A stretch of 64,000 nucleotides of DNA, taken from contig NZ_SMKX01000025.1 in the NCBI RefSeq assembly GCF_004349055.1, positions 19,534-83,533 of the forward strand, read 5' to 3'. Below are positions 24,432 to 34,620 of the stretch, in pieces. The notes beneath the pieces were generated by a model. It made no database searches, was not told the origin of the DNA, and was given only the letters and a program-made list of their open reading frames with translations. How positions within the stretch are numbered: position 1 is the first letter of the stretch; each line of letters begins with the position of its first letter. The DNA is from Kribbella antibiotica (GTDB lineage: Bacteria > Actinomycetota > Actinomycetes > Propionibacteriales > Kribbellaceae). The translations under genes were made by a program, and so were the position numbers.

Positions 24432-27431
24432 ATGCACCGCGTGAGCGACGATGTGTTCGGAACGGCCGGAATTCGCGAACGAGTGCTGGCAGGGTGGTCA
24501 GCAGCACCAGTGCGGTTCCGGGAGGACGCGAACGCCGAAGAAGATCTCGCTCTCGGCGGGTACGTCGACCGCCTGGTCATCGAGCTCGCCCAGAACGCCG
24601 CCGATGCCGCTGTGCGGGCCGGCGTTCCCGGCCGAGTGCTGTTCGAGTTCCGCGGGAACACGCTGGTCGTCGCCAACACCGGTACGCCGCTGTCCGCGGA
24701 GGGCGTCGAGTCCTTGGCCACGCTCCGTGCGTCGGCAAAGCGCGACGCGGTCGATGCGACGACGGGTTCGGTCGGACGGTTCGGGGTCGGCTTTGCTGCT
24801 GTTCTTGCGGTGAGCGACGAGCCGGTGGTGTTGTCGCGCACCGGTGGTGTGCGGTTCTCCAAGGCCGACACCGCCGACGCCATTGTGGCGCTCGGTGCGG
24901 TTGGTCTGGACACCGAGGTACGACGACGTGACGGCAAGGTCCCCGTCCTGCGGCTGCCCTTCGATGCCGAAGGCGAGCCGCCCACCGGGTACGACACGGC
25001 CGTCATCCTGCCCTTGCGCGACGACGCCGCAGCCTCTCTCGTCAACCGCCTGCTCTCCGAAGCCGGCGACCCGCTGCTGCTCGCGCTCCCCGGTCTCGCT
25101 CGCATCGAGATCGTCACCGACGCCGAAACCCGCGTCCTCGAAGACGCTGAATCCCGCTGGTGGATTCACCAAACCGGCGGCACGTTCGATCACGCAGAAC
25201 GCGAACAGCTCCTCGCCGACCGCCCGATCGAAGAGCGCTCTCGCCCGTTCTACTCCGTTCTCTGGGCCCTCCCACGCATCCCGGAAACCGCGCTCCCGAA
25301 CGTCGTACAGGCTCCAACCCCCACCGAGGAAGCGCTCTCCCTCCCCGCGTTGCTCCTGGCAACCTTCCCCCTCGATCCAACCCGCCGCCACGTCGCGAAC
25401 GGTCCGCTCACCGACCGCCTGGTGCAGGAGGCGGCGACCGCCTACGCCGAACTCCTCCGCCAACGCGCCGAGGAGAGTGGGGGAGCGGTACTGCAGCTGG
25501 TGCCGACCGGGCTGGCAGCTGGGGTGTTGGATCAGGCGCTGCGGGAGGCGATCCTGGCGGTTCTCCCCACAACGCCGATGGTGCGGGCGGTGGAGGACGG
25601 GGCGTTGCTTCGGCCGCGGGATGCGGTGGTGGTTGATGGAGCTGATGACGCGTTCAATCGCGTGCTGGCACCGATCGTTCCGGGGCTGATCGGGTCGGCT
25701 CGGCAGGACCGGTTGGCGCTGGATGCGCTTGGGGTCCGGCGGCTGGAGCTGGCCGAGGTGGTTGATCAGCTCGGGACCGCCGCCGCGGACGAATCTCCGG
25801 AGTGGTGGAGCGTTCTCTACGCATCTCTCTCCGGCATGGTGACGGACGCGCTGCTGCGGGAATCCCTTGGTACGTTGCCGGTTCCGCTCGCCGATGGCCG
25901 ACTCGTTCGCGGCGCCCGCGGGTTGCTGCTGCCCGGCCCGGAGATCCCCATCGACGTGCTCAAAGAGTTCGGCGAGTACGGCGTTCGCGTCGTCCACCCG
26001 ACCGCGGTTGACCCGGCGCTCGAACGGCTCGGCGCGATCCCGGCCTCACCACGTTCCCTGCTGGAAGACAGCGCCGTACGGGCTGCTGTTGAGCATGCCG
26101 CAGAGGCAGAAGACCCGGAAGCGGTCTCCCACGCGGTGCTCGGCTTAGTTGCGACAGATCCTGCGCAGGCGGAGGGCCTGTGGTGGCTCTCAGACCTCGT
26201 ACTGCGTGATGCGGACGGCGAGCTGGTCCCAGCAAACGCTCTCGTCGTTCCCGGCTCCGACGCTGAGGCAGTGCTGGACGACGAGGAGGTCGCACCGGTC
26301 GATCCCGCCGTCCTCGAACGCTATGGTCTGCCGGCGTTGGCGGCGGTCGGAGTCCTCGCCACCCTCGGCACCGTCACCTCGGCGGATGTCGCGCTCGATC
26401 GGTTGCCGGAAGAGCTCAAGGATCTGGACGGCATCGAGGACTGGGCCTATGACGTTGCCCCGGACGGTTCCCGGTACGGCGCGACGGTCGGCGAACTCAT
26501 GGCGATCCGCGACCTCGACTGGATCAAGGAAGACGCCTGGCCGCGTGTCCTCGGCATTCTCGGCAGCGAGCCGGACCTCCGTCGCGCCCTTGTCACTCAG
26601 GTCCGCGTGGTCGGGCCGGACGACCGCCCGCTCGGCGTACCGTCGTACTCGGCGTGGTGGATCAGAGAGCGCGTTCTCCTCGAGAACGGCGAACCACTCG
26701 CCGGCCGCGCCGATCCCGACGCCGACCCTGTCCTCGCCGCGTTCCTGGATGCGGCGCCGGAGTGGACCCGCGGTCTCGACCCCGAGGTGCGTGCTGCCGT
26801 TGGTCTGGTCCGCCAGGTCGGCGACCTCGACGCTGACGGCATCAGCCTGGTGCTGGAGCGCTTGGCCGACCCCGAGCAGGAGATCGCAGAGAGCGATCTC
26901 CTGCGTTTCTGGCGTCAGCTCGGCACGCTGCCGCTGTTCCCCGGTGATGCACCTGAGAAGGTCCGGGTGCTGGGGGAGGACGGCTGGACCGAGGTGGTCG
27001 ACGCCGAAGCAGCAGTCGTCGCAGACAACCCGATGTGGTTGCAGCGCGCCGACCTGGGCGGCTTCGTCCTCGCTTCAGGCGCGGCGGCGGACGGTTTGAG
27101 CGATCTCCTCGACGTACCGCTTGCCCATGAAGTTGCCGAGGGCAAGATTGACGGCACCGGTACGGCGGCCGACGTACCGGACCTGGTGTTCGAATTCGTC
27201 CCCGAGGCGCCAGCCGTGTGGTGGGAACACGAGGAGCTCACCGTCGACGGCGTCGAGGTCTCGTGGTGGGTCGATGCCGACGGCGCCCCGCACGCCGCAA
27301 CCTTCGACGGCCTCGCCAAAGCCCTCGCCTGGGCCAGCTCTCGCTGGGACCGCCGCCACGTCATCCGCGCCGTCCTCAACGAGCCCGACCGCACCTCCGA
27401 ACTCCTCGCCGACGCCGCCTACGACGACTAG
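24432..27431 (+). CDS. Large GHKL-ATPase protein, sacsin/Hsp90-like N-terminus
   Basis: 999 residues if ATG 24432 is used; GTG 24441 (VSDDVFGTAG) is an equally good start. Residues about 45-130 form an Hsp90/sacsin-type ATP site: VIELAQNAADAA (the Asn box), VVANTGTPLS and TGSVGRFGVGFAAVLAVSD (the glycine lid). The rest, about 850 residues, is acidic and Ala/Leu-rich with no family I can name. Such proteins are widespread in actinomycetes and are often called molecular chaperones without direct proof. Its TAG stop shares the palindrome CTAG with the stop of the convergent sensor kinase. Confidence 0.8.
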   Translation: MHRVSDDVFGTAGIRERVLAGWSAAPVRFREDANAEEDLALGGYVDRLVIELAQNAADAAVRAGVPGRVLFEFRGNTLVVANTGTPLSAEGVESLATLRASAKRDAVDATTGSVGRFGVGFAAVLAVSDEPVVLSRTGGVRFSKADTADAIVALGAVGLDTEVRRRDGKVPVLRLPFDAEGEPPTGYDTAVILPLRDDAAASLVNRLLSEAGDPLLLALPGLARIEIVTDAETRVLEDAESRWWIHQTGGTFDHAEREQLLADRPIEERSRPFYSVLWALPRIPETALPNVVQAPTPTEEALSLPALLLATFPLDPTRRHVANGPLTDRLVQEAATAYAELLRQRAEESGGAVLQLVPTGLAAGVLDQALREAILAVLPTTPMVRAVEDGALLRPRDAVVVDGADDAFNRVLAPIVPGLIGSARQDRLALDALGVRRLELAEVVDQLGTAAADESPEWWSVLYASLSGMVTDALLRESLGTLPVPLADGRLVRGARGLLLPGPEIPIDVLKEFGEYGVRVVHPTAVDPALERLGAIPASPRSLLEDSAVRAAVEHAAEAEDPEAVSHAVLGLVATDPAQAEGLWWLSDLVLRDADGELVPANALVVPGSDAEAVLDDEEVAPVDPAVLERYGLPALAAVGVLATLGTVTSADVALDRLPEELKDLDGIEDWAYDVAPDGSRYGATVGELMAIRDLDWIKEDAWPRVLGILGSEPDLRRALVTQVRVVGPDDRPLGVPSYSAWWIRERVLLENGEPLAGRADPDADPVLAAFLDAAPEWTRGLDPEVRAAVGLVRQVGDLDADGISLVLERLADPEQEIAESDLLRFWRQLGTLPLFPGDAPEKVRVLGEDGWTEVVDAEAAVVADNPMWLQRADLGGFVLASGAAADGLSDLLDVPLAHEVAEGKIDGTGTAADVPDLVFEFVPEAPAVWWEHEELTVDGVEVSWWVDADGAPHAATFDGLAKALAWASSRWDRRHVIRAVLNEPDRTSELLADAAYDD

Positions 27432-28717
27432 GGCGACGCCACGCGCGCGGTAAGTAGCGCGAGTCTCATCGTGAACACAGCGCCGCCTGCCGGTCCGGTG
27501 TTCACGGTGAGGCTGCCGCCGTGGCGACGGACGACATCGCGGGCGATCGCCAGCCCCAGGCCGGCGCCACCGTCGTCGCGGCTGCGGGCATCGTCGAGCC
27601 GGACGAACCGCTCGAAGATGCGCTCCCGCTGGTCCTCAGGCACTCCGGTGCCGTCGTCGGCAACCTCCAGTACGGCGTCGTCGCCGTCGCGGCGCAAGGT
27701 CAGGACCACCTCGGTTGCCGCATGCCGTTGCGCATTGGCCACCAGGTTGTCCACCACCCGGCCGAGCTGCGAGGCGGAACCTCGAACCAGCAAGCTGGTG
27801 CTCTCCGCGATCCGTACGCCGTCCGGTTCCAGCAAACCGGCCAGATCTACCTCGGCGGCCTTCGCGGATTGCTCGCCCGAGTCGAGCCGGGCGAGCAGCA
27901 GCAGGTCCGAGGCGAGCTTCTGCAGCCGGACTGTGTCTTGGATAATGCCGTCGAGGTTGAGCAATTCGGGATGGGCCGCACCGATCTCCAGCTGGGTCCG
28001 CAGCGACGACAGCGGATTGCGCAGCTCATGCGACGCGTCCGCGACGAAGCGGCGTTGCCGTTCCTCGGAGGCCTCCAGTGCGGTCAGCGTCTCGTTGGTG
28101 GTCCGGGCCAGCCGGGCGATCTCGTCCTGCGAGTCCGGCTCCGGGACCCGGCGGGACAAGTCGGTGCTGGCGGTGATCGCGGCCATCTCGCTGCGGATCG
28201 CCGCGACCGGGCGCAGCGCCCGCCGGGCAACCAGCCAGGTCAGACCGCCGACCAGCAGCAGCAACGGCGGCAGCCCACCGGCCATCGCCAGCCGGACGGT
28301 CCGTACGGCGCTGTGCTCGAGCTTGAGCGAGGAGGCCACGTAGACCGTGAACGGCTCACCGGCCGGGGTGGTCGCCTGTTGGCTGGTCCAACGGAATTCG
28401 AGTACGTCGGTGGCCCGGACCTCGGTCAGAGTGGGCGTCGGCCCGGCCTTCGGGCGGCCGGCCACGAGCCCTCCTTCGCCGGGGACGACCTGTACGGGGT
28501 CGCCCGGGGGCAGGGTGATCGACGCCGGCGGAGTGCCCGATTCGAGTTCCGTGACGACAAACGTGGCCTTGGCCGATGCATCGGTGCCGACGTTGTCCTC
28601 GAGGTCGGCCTGCAGGAACGCCAGTACGGCGACCCCGGTGGCCACCAGCGCGGCCCCGATCACGAAGGTGACCCCGATCGCTGCCCGGACCGGCACCGAA
28701 CCGAAGAACCTATTCAC
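27428..28717 (-). CDS. Two-component sensor histidine kinase
   Basis: 429 residues from GTG 28717, which overlaps the response regulator stop by 8 bases. Topology: one membrane segment near residues 10-33, an extracytoplasmic sensor of about 105 residues, and a second segment near 142-165. A HAMP linker follows, then HisKA with the phospho-His in DASHELRNPLSSLR, and HATPase_c with DNLVANAQRHA, DDGTGVPEDQ and GGAGLGLAIARDV. It senses an envelope signal and phosphorylates the adjacent regulator. Its divergent neighbour is a secreted protease, the likely target. Confidence 0.95.
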   Translation of the reverse strand: MNRFFGSVPVRAAIGVTFVIGAALVATGVAVLAFLQADLEDNVGTDASAKATFVVTELESGTPPASITLPPGDPVQVVPGEGGLVAGRPKAGPTPTLTEVRATDVLEFRWTSQQATTPAGEPFTVYVASSLKLEHSAVRTVRLAMAGGLPPLLLLVGGLTWLVARRALRPVAAIRSEMAAITASTDLSRRVPEPDSQDEIARLARTTNETLTALEASEERQRRFVADASHELRNPLSSLRTQLEIGAAHPELLNLDGIIQDTVRLQKLASDLLLLARLDSGEQSAKAAEVDLAGLLEPDGVRIAESTSLLVRGSASQLGRVVDNLVANAQRHAATEVVLTLRRDGDDAVLEVADDGTGVPEDQRERIFERFVRLDDARSRDDGGAGLGLAIARDVVRRHGGSLTVNTGPAGGAVFTMRLALLTARVASP

Positions 28718-29372
28718 TGCCGGCCAGCCGGTAGCCGGCGCCGCGCATCGTCTCGATCAGGCCGGCGCCGAGTTTGCGCCTGAGTGCACTCACGTAGACC
28801 TCCACGAGATTGGCGTCACCTTGGTAGGCAAGGTCCCAGACGTGCTCCAGGATCTCGGTCTTGGAGACGATGCCGCCGGCCCGGACCACCAACTGCTCCA
28901 GGACGCAGAACTCCTTGGCCGTCAAGGTGACGTCGGCCCCGTCGCGGGTCACCCGCCGGGCGCCGCGGTCGATCACCAGATCGCCGATGCGGACCACTCG
29001 CGCGACGATGCGGCCCTGCCGCCGCAGCAACGCCCGGATCCGGGCGATCAGTACCATGTAGGAGAAGGGCTTGGTCAGGTAGTCGTCGGCCCCGGCGTCC
29101 AGCCCCTCGGCCTCGTCGTAGTCGCCGTCCTTCGCGGTCAGCATCAGGATCGGCACCGGGTTGTGCGCCGCCCGCAGCTCCGCGCAGATCCGGTACCCGT
29201 TCATTCCCGGCAGGTTCACGTCGAGCATGACGAGGTCATAGGTCCCAGTTGTTGCCTTGAGCAACCCGTCCGGGCCGTCGTAACTCACGTCGACGGTGAA
29301 TCCCTCGACCGTGAGACCCAGGGCCAGGGACGTTGCGAGCCGTTGCTCGTCCTCCACGATCAGCATCCGCAT
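28710..29372 (-). CDS. OmpR/PhoP-type response regulator
   Basis: 220 residues. The receiver has the acidic pocket VEDE, the phosphorylation site D51 in MLDVNLPGMNG and K101 in YLTKPFSY. The C-terminal winged helix ends with VYVSALRRKLGAGLIETMRGAGYRL. It is the first gene of the pair with the kinase. It is divergent from the subtilase gene across 132 bp that hold direct TTCAGG-type repeats, its likely binding site. Confidence 0.95.
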   Translation of the reverse strand: MRMLIVEDEQRLATSLALGLTVEGFTVDVSYDGPDGLLKATTGTYDLVMLDVNLPGMNGYRICAELRAAHNPVPILMLTAKDGDYDEAEGLDAGADDYLTKPFSYMVLIARIRALLRRQGRIVARVVRIGDLVIDRGARRVTRDGADVTLTAKEFCVLEQLVVRAGGIVSKTEILEHVWDLAYQGDANLVEVYVSALRRKLGAGLIETMRGAGYRLAGSE

Positions 29373-29411
29373 CGGTTCAGTATTGCCGACGCTTCCTGAA
29401 CGAATCTTAAG

Positions 29412-29448
29412 AATTCAGGCTGGCCTCATAATTCAGGCTGGCTTCAGC
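29412..29448. promoter_or_regulatory. Direct repeats between response regulator and protease
   Basis: AATTCAGGCTGGC occurs at 29412-29424 and again at 29430-29442. A third TTCAGC follows at 29443. The TTCAG starts are 18 and 11 bases apart. OmpR-class regulators bind direct repeats, and a spacing of about 11 bases is one helical turn. A CATAAT near 29427 could be a -10 for the protease. The site is 60-90 bases before the protease ATG. Confidence 0.5.
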
Positions 29449-29504
29449 ATCGGTCGAGCAGTGTTGCCCTCGTCAACCGCTCAACCGGAGAGGTAACCCC
29501 CTCG

Positions 29505-32500
29505 ATGAGGCACAAACTCAGCACCGCCGCGGCCGCCGCCACGGCGCTGGCCCTGGCCATCAGCGCCCTGCCCGTGATGCCCGCCGCAGCACAATCCATC
29601 GACGGTATGCCCAAGGCTGCCGTGTCCGGCTGGATCGCCCTGCCCACGGGCGACCAGGTCGCCGTCAATACCGCAGGCAAGCCGATCGGGGTCCGCCGGG
29701 CACCCGGCCGCGAACAGATTCCGCTCCAGCTCAGCCGGGACCGCGGGCACACCTTCGTCATCCCGCTGGACGCCGCGCGACTGGTCGACTCCGGCCGGGT
29801 GGACCGCCGCCTCTTCGACGTCACCCTGCTGAGCCGCCCCGAGTACGTCGCCTCCCGGCGCAAGGGCGTCAAACTCATCGTCGCCTACGACGGCGGCGGT
29901 CAACGGGCAGCAGCAGCCCGGACGTTCCCGCGGATCAACGCGGACGCCGTCACAGCGCCCGACTGGAACCAGTTGACCCGTACGACGACTCAGGGCCCGT
30001 CGGCGTTCCGGGAAGTTGCCGAAGGCATCAAGAAGGTCTGGCTCGACGGTGTCCGGAAGGCCAGTCTGGACAAGAGCGTGCCGCAGATCGGTGGACCGGC
30101 CGCCTGGGCCGCCGGATTCAACGGCAAGGGCACCAAGATCGCCGTACTGGACACCGGAGTCGACGAGACGCATCCGGATCTGGCCGGGCAGGAGATCGGC
30201 GGCAAGAACTTCACCGACTCCGGCGACAAGGACATGTTCGGCCACGGCACGCACGTCGCGTCGATCGCCGCCGGAACCGGCGCGAAGTCCAAGGGCAAGT
30301 ACAAGGGCGTTGCGCCCGGCGCCAAGATCCTCGACGTGAAGGTGCTCGGTGACGAGGGCTCAGGTGATGACTCCGCCGTCATCGGGGGGATGGAGTGGGC
30401 GGCCGCGCAGGGCGCTGACGTCATCAACATGAGCCTCGGTGGCACGGACACACCCGGGATCGACCCGCTGGAGGAGGCGGTCAACCGGCTGTCGGCCCAG
30501 ACCGGCACGCTGTTCGTGATTGCCGCCGGCAACGATGGCGAGGGCGGGGCCCGAACGGTCGGCTCACCGGGTAGCGCCGATGCCGCGCTCACTGTCGGGG
30601 CCGTCGACAAGTCCGACAAACTGGCCCCGTTCTCCAGCACCGGTCCGCGCGTCGGCGACGGCGGGCTCAAGCCCGATGTCACAGCCCCGGGCGTGGACAT
30701 CGGGGCGGCTGCCGCCCCCGGCAATCTGATCGGCCAGCGGGCGCCGAAGCCGGCGGACGGCTACATGGCGATCTCCGGTACGTCGATGGCGACGCCACAC
30801 GTGGCGGGTGCTGCCGCGATCCTCGCGCAGCAACACCCTGACTGGACCGGCGACCAGATCAAGGCTGCGCTGACGGGGTCGACCGTCGGCGGCGCGGGCT
30901 ACTCGGCATTCCAGCAGGGCACCGGCCGGATCGACCTGCGCAAGGCGATCAAGCAGTCGGTGATCGTCAAGGACGGACCGCTCTCCTTCGGCACCCAGCA
31001 GTGGCCGCACACCGATGACAAGCCGCTCAGCCGGAAGATCACCTACCGCAACCTCGGCAAGACGCCCGTCACATTGGATCTGTCCGCCACCACGCTCGGG
31101 CCGGACGGCAAGCCCGCGCCGGTCGGGTTCTTCACGCTGGGCGCCAAGCAGCTCACCATTCCGGCCGGCGGCGAGGCCTCGACCACGCTGACGGCCAATT
31201 CCAAGCTTGGCGGCAAGGCCGACGGCTTCTACAGCGCGTACGTCACGGCGACCGGTGGAGACCAGTCCGTCCGGACAGTGGCCGCCATCGAACGCGAGGT
31301 CGAGTCCTACGACGTTGCAGTCAGCCACCTCGGCCGGGACGGCAAGCCGGCCAAGGCCTACAGCACCTTCTTCGATGGGCTGACGGGTCCGGCCAAGGAT
31401 CAGCGGCTGTTCCTGGCCGGCCCGGCCGTGAGCATGCGGCTGCCCGCGGGCCGGTACCTGCTCAGCTCGACCATCTTCGTCTCGCCCGACCTTGGCGACT
31501 GGAAGGGCGCTGACTGGATCAACCAGCCGGTCCTCCAGGTCGGCAAGGCGGGCAAAATCACTGTCGACGCCCGGACCGCCAAGCCGGTCAGCGTGACCGT
31601 CCCCGATCCGAAGGCCGTCTCACAGTTCATCCTCATCGATGCCGCAGTAACGACAGCCGGGACCACGATGGGGCGCGGCTGGATGCTGGAGTCTTTCGCC
31701 GGATTCCGCACCGCGCACCTCGGGCCGAAGGCCAAGGCCGGTGAGCTCAACCAGCAAGTGCGGAACCAGTTCGCCAACGGAGACTCCCTCTACTCCGTTG
31801 CCGGAGCAAACAGCGGCACCAGCTATCTCACCGGGTACACCCAGCGGGTGGCCAAGAAGGACCTGGCGAAGGTTGTTGTCCGGCTCGGCGCTTCGGCTCC
31901 GGGCAAGCAGGGCTTTCTCATTCCTCAGGGTGAGGTCGACGGCGTAGGGACTTTCGACGCTGCCTACGATGATCGCCTTCCCCGCACGGTGACGGTCTAC
32001 CTGACCACCGCACGGACGAAGTGGGCTTTCGGGTTCGGGCAGGTCGGCGCCGCCGGGACCGAAGCTGAGTACTTCAGCGACACGAAGGCCTACCAACCGG
32101 GCACGACCACGACCGAGGACTTCAACATCGGGGTGGCCGGGCCGAAACTTGCCAAGCACCTCGGACTGTTCCGCGATGGCGACAAGATCTCCGGATGGCT
32201 CCCGCTGCTCGCCGACGGCGCCGGGCACCTGGGCGGTTCGGAGCACGAGAAGGCGAGCACAACGCTCTACCGTAACGGCGTGAAGATCGGATCCAACGAC
32301 GATCCGCTGCTCGGTAAGCAGCCGTTCACCGTTCCGGCCGGCCCAGCGGACTATCGCCTCACCGCGACGATCACGCGTTCAGCTGCTGTTGCGGCGACCT
32401 CGTCGAAGGTCAGCATCACTTGGGGCTTCCGGTCCGGGCATACGACGGCCAGGACGAAGCTGCCGGCCTCGGTGGTCCGGTTCCATCCGTCGCTCGGACT

Positions 32501-32747
32501 GGACAGCAAGAGCAAGGCCGGGGCGACGGTGAAGATTCCGGTGACCGTCGAAGGCGCCAAGCCGAAATCGCTCACGGTCGACGTCTCGACCGACGGCGGC
32601 AAGCACTGGTCGAAGGCAGCCGTTGTCGCAGGCAAGATCACCGTCAAGAACCCGGCGCCGGGTGGCAGCATTTCGCTCCGCGCGCACGTGGTCGACCAGC
32701 AGAACAACTGGGTCGACCAGACCATCCTGAAGGCCTACCTGGTCTGA
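29505..32747 (+). CDS. Secreted subtilisin-like serine protease (S8)
   Basis: 1080 residues. The signal peptide is cut near PAAAQS. A propeptide-like region of about 180 residues precedes the S8 domain (about 200-460). The catalytic triad is intact: D216 in VLDTGVDETHPD, H247 in GHGTHVASIAAG and S427 in SGTSMATPHVAG, with the oxyanion Asn in IAAGNDGEGG. The remaining 600 residues look like beta-sandwich domains. Such enzymes degrade extracellular protein. Divergent placement next to a two-component system with a repeat-rich promoter suggests control by it. A perfect terminator hairpin follows. Confidence 0.93.
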   Translation: MRHKLSTAAAAATALALAISALPVMPAAAQSIDGMPKAAVSGWIALPTGDQVAVNTAGKPIGVRRAPGREQIPLQLSRDRGHTFVIPLDAARLVDSGRVDRRLFDVTLLSRPEYVASRRKGVKLIVAYDGGGQRAAAARTFPRINADAVTAPDWNQLTRTTTQGPSAFREVAEGIKKVWLDGVRKASLDKSVPQIGGPAAWAAGFNGKGTKIAVLDTGVDETHPDLAGQEIGGKNFTDSGDKDMFGHGTHVASIAAGTGAKSKGKYKGVAPGAKILDVKVLGDEGSGDDSAVIGGMEWAAAQGADVINMSLGGTDTPGIDPLEEAVNRLSAQTGTLFVIAAGNDGEGGARTVGSPGSADAALTVGAVDKSDKLAPFSSTGPRVGDGGLKPDVTAPGVDIGAAAAPGNLIGQRAPKPADGYMAISGTSMATPHVAGAAAILAQQHPDWTGDQIKAALTGSTVGGAGYSAFQQGTGRIDLRKAIKQSVIVKDGPLSFGTQQWPHTDDKPLSRKITYRNLGKTPVTLDLSATTLGPDGKPAPVGFFTLGAKQLTIPAGGEASTTLTANSKLGGKADGFYSAYVTATGGDQSVRTVAAIEREVESYDVAVSHLGRDGKPAKAYSTFFDGLTGPAKDQRLFLAGPAVSMRLPAGRYLLSSTIFVSPDLGDWKGADWINQPVLQVGKAGKITVDARTAKPVSVTVPDPKAVSQFILIDAAVTTAGTTMGRGWMLESFAGFRTAHLGPKAKAGELNQQVRNQFANGDSLYSVAGANSGTSYLTGYTQRVAKKDLAKVVVRLGASAPGKQGFLIPQGEVDGVGTFDAAYDDRLPRTVTVYLTTARTKWAFGFGQVGAAGTEAEYFSDTKAYQPGTTTTEDFNIGVAGPKLAKHLGLFRDGDKISGWLPLLADGAGHLGGSEHEKASTTLYRNGVKIGSNDDPLLGKQPFTVPAGPADYRLTATITRSAAVAATSSKVSITWGFRSGHTTARTKLPASVVRFHPSLGLDSKSKAGATVKIPVTVEGAKPKSLTVDVSTDGGKHWSKAAVVAGKITVKNPAPGGSISLRAHVVDQQNNWVDQTILKAYLV

Positions 32748-32751
32748 GGCC

Positions 32752-32779
32752 GGTGGGGCGTCCAGCCGGACGCCCCACC
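32752..32779. terminator. Bidirectional hairpin terminator
   Basis: GGTGGGGCGTCC (32752-32763) pairs perfectly with GGACGCCCCACC (32768-32779) around a 4-base loop. It starts five bases after the protease stop and ends six bases before the stop of the convergent SARP-like gene, so it probably terminates both. Confidence 0.85.
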
Positions 32780-32784
32780 ACGCT

Positions 32785-34582
32785 TTACGACCTCGCAGAG
32801 TCCGGCTGAAGCAGCGCCTGCAGGTGGGGGCTGTCGATGCTGAGCGTGAGAGAGCGCGCTCTGGCGTTCCCCTGTGGGTCCCCGAGGTCGGCGAGGTGGA
32901 GGTAGGCGCGGGCGAGGAGTTCGCGAAGATCGCAACGAGCGGCGAGGTCTGAGAGCGCGGTGGCCAGTGGGCGAGCTCGGTCGGAGTCGCCACGGGCCAG
33001 CGCTCCGGTGACGGCGGCATCCAGGACATAGGCGTGCACCCACTGATACCGATCAGGTTCGCGACCAGCCCGGGAGAGAGCGCGATCCAGCCAGTCTCTC
33101 GCGGCTGCATGATCACCGCGTGCGGTGTGGAGCAGTGCGAGGCCGCGGCCCGCCATCCCTTCCCAGCAAGGGTCGTTGAGCTGGCATCCCAGCGCCCAGG
33201 CTTCCTCGAATCCGCTGGTGGCTTCGTCGAGATCCCCGGCGTACAGGTCGAGCTCGGCGGCCAGAGCCTGCGGCCAGAGCCTGCGGCCAAGGCAGGAAAG
33301 CGATCCAGCGCTCACGCCGGACCAAATCCAAAGCACCCCGTACGGCGACAGCCGCGTCGGCGTACTCGGCCCGCAACAGGTGTGCGCGCCCGACGAGTGA
33401 CCAGGACCAGGCTTGTTGCCGCGGATCACCGCAGCGCGCAGCGAGCTCGACGGATTCGCCGAGTTGCGCGAAGGCGGCCGGGTAGTCGCCGCGGTCGGAG
33501 GAGTTCATCCCACGAACGCCGAGGACGGCAGCGCGTTCCTCGTCGGTCTCGGCGGCTTGCTGGGCGCGATCGAGCCAGCCGTCGGCGGTCCGGCGGCGAC
33601 CGGCCTGGACCTCGATGAAGCCGAGTTCGCGGAGCGCGAGAACGGCAGTGGAGCGCTCTCCGGCCTGCTCTGCCACGAGAAGCGCTTCGTGCAGGACGAT
33701 CGCGCCTTCCTCATCGTGACCGCGGATGGCGTGCACCAGTGCACCGCCGAGCGCCGCAAGCGCGCGGGCTTCGAGCGTTTTGTCGCGGCACTGCACCGCC
33801 AGGGTTGCGGCTTGGCGCAGGCACTGGAGACCGGCGTCGACCGCGCCCGCGCCGATCGCAGCCCGCCCAGCTTGAAGCTGGCTCACGGCAGCGGCCCGCC
33901 CGCTGAGCGCCGGGCTCGGAAGAGATTTGAGCGTCGCAGCTTCGTACAACGACGAGGTGACGTCGATGCCCAGCTCCCGCTGGAACAGGTCCACGCACTG
34001 CTCGATCTGCCGCAACGCCGTGATCCGGTCGCCGGACGTGGCGAGAGCGCGGATCAGGAGCTCGTGATTGCCTTGCTCGTGCGGATTGATGCTGACAGCC
34101 TTGGTAGCAAAGGGAATCGCCTCCTTGGCCTGGCCGGACGCGAGCCGGGAGATCGCTCTCTGGCGTAGCTGCGCCTCGATCTCACTCGCCACCCGGCGCC
34201 GCTCAAGCAGCAACCAGGACTCGAACTCCGGGCAGCCATCCAGCTCGATCCCCTCAAGTAGTTCACCGGCGTTCAGCAGCTCGTCCTCAGCCTGCAACCG
34301 AAGAACGTCGACGCTGATGGAAGCACCGAGAGCGCTGCCCACCGGATCACCGGTGAGGAGACCCGGTACGCCGATCGCCCGCCGCAGCTCGGCCAGCGAC
34401 CAGCGCAGTGCGCCGAGTGGGTCATCGGCGTCGGCGAAGAACAGCTCGGACAACCGCCGTCGGCTGGGCGGCCGCTCGGCCAGCAACAGATAGCCGAGCA
34501 GTCCCCAAGCCTTCCGTCCCCGAGGCTGCCGAGTCACCGGCTCCAACCTCGGTGGACCGAGCAACCGGATCCCCACCACCAC
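32785..34582 (-). pseudogene. BTAD/SARP-type regulator with TPR region, frameshifted by a 13-bp tandem duplication
   Basis: From GTG 34582 the frame gives a winged helix (LLGPPRLEP...GRKAWGLLGYLL, RRRLSELFFADADDPLGALRWSLAELRRAIG), then a BTAD helical domain (residues about 90-235) and TPR-like repeats. At 33257-33289 a 13-bp unit is present twice, which throws the frame. The sequence continues in another frame as AAELDLYAGDLDEATSGFEEAW and ends at 32785 with a natural tail. Removing 13 bases leaves 1785 bases, exactly 595 codons, restoring a 594-residue protein. As written the product would be truncated near residue 440 with a foreign tail. SARP-type proteins activate secondary metabolite or other regulons. 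Confidence 0.85.
33257..33289. repeat. 13-bp tandem duplication causing the SARP frameshift
   Basis: CCAGAGCCTGCGG at 33261-33273 is repeated exactly at 33274-33286; the period-13 tract extends over 33257-33289. One copy fits the reading frame and two break it. Such direct duplications can arise and revert by slippage. Confidence 0.9.
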
Positions 34583-34620
34583 AGATCTCGCCCCCTCGCT
34601 GAGACCTACAGTCTGGCCTC

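Noticed and set aside
33257..33289. Programmed ribosomal frameshift in the SARP gene
   Set aside because: The frame change is explained exactly by the 13-bp duplication; no slippery heptamer is seen.
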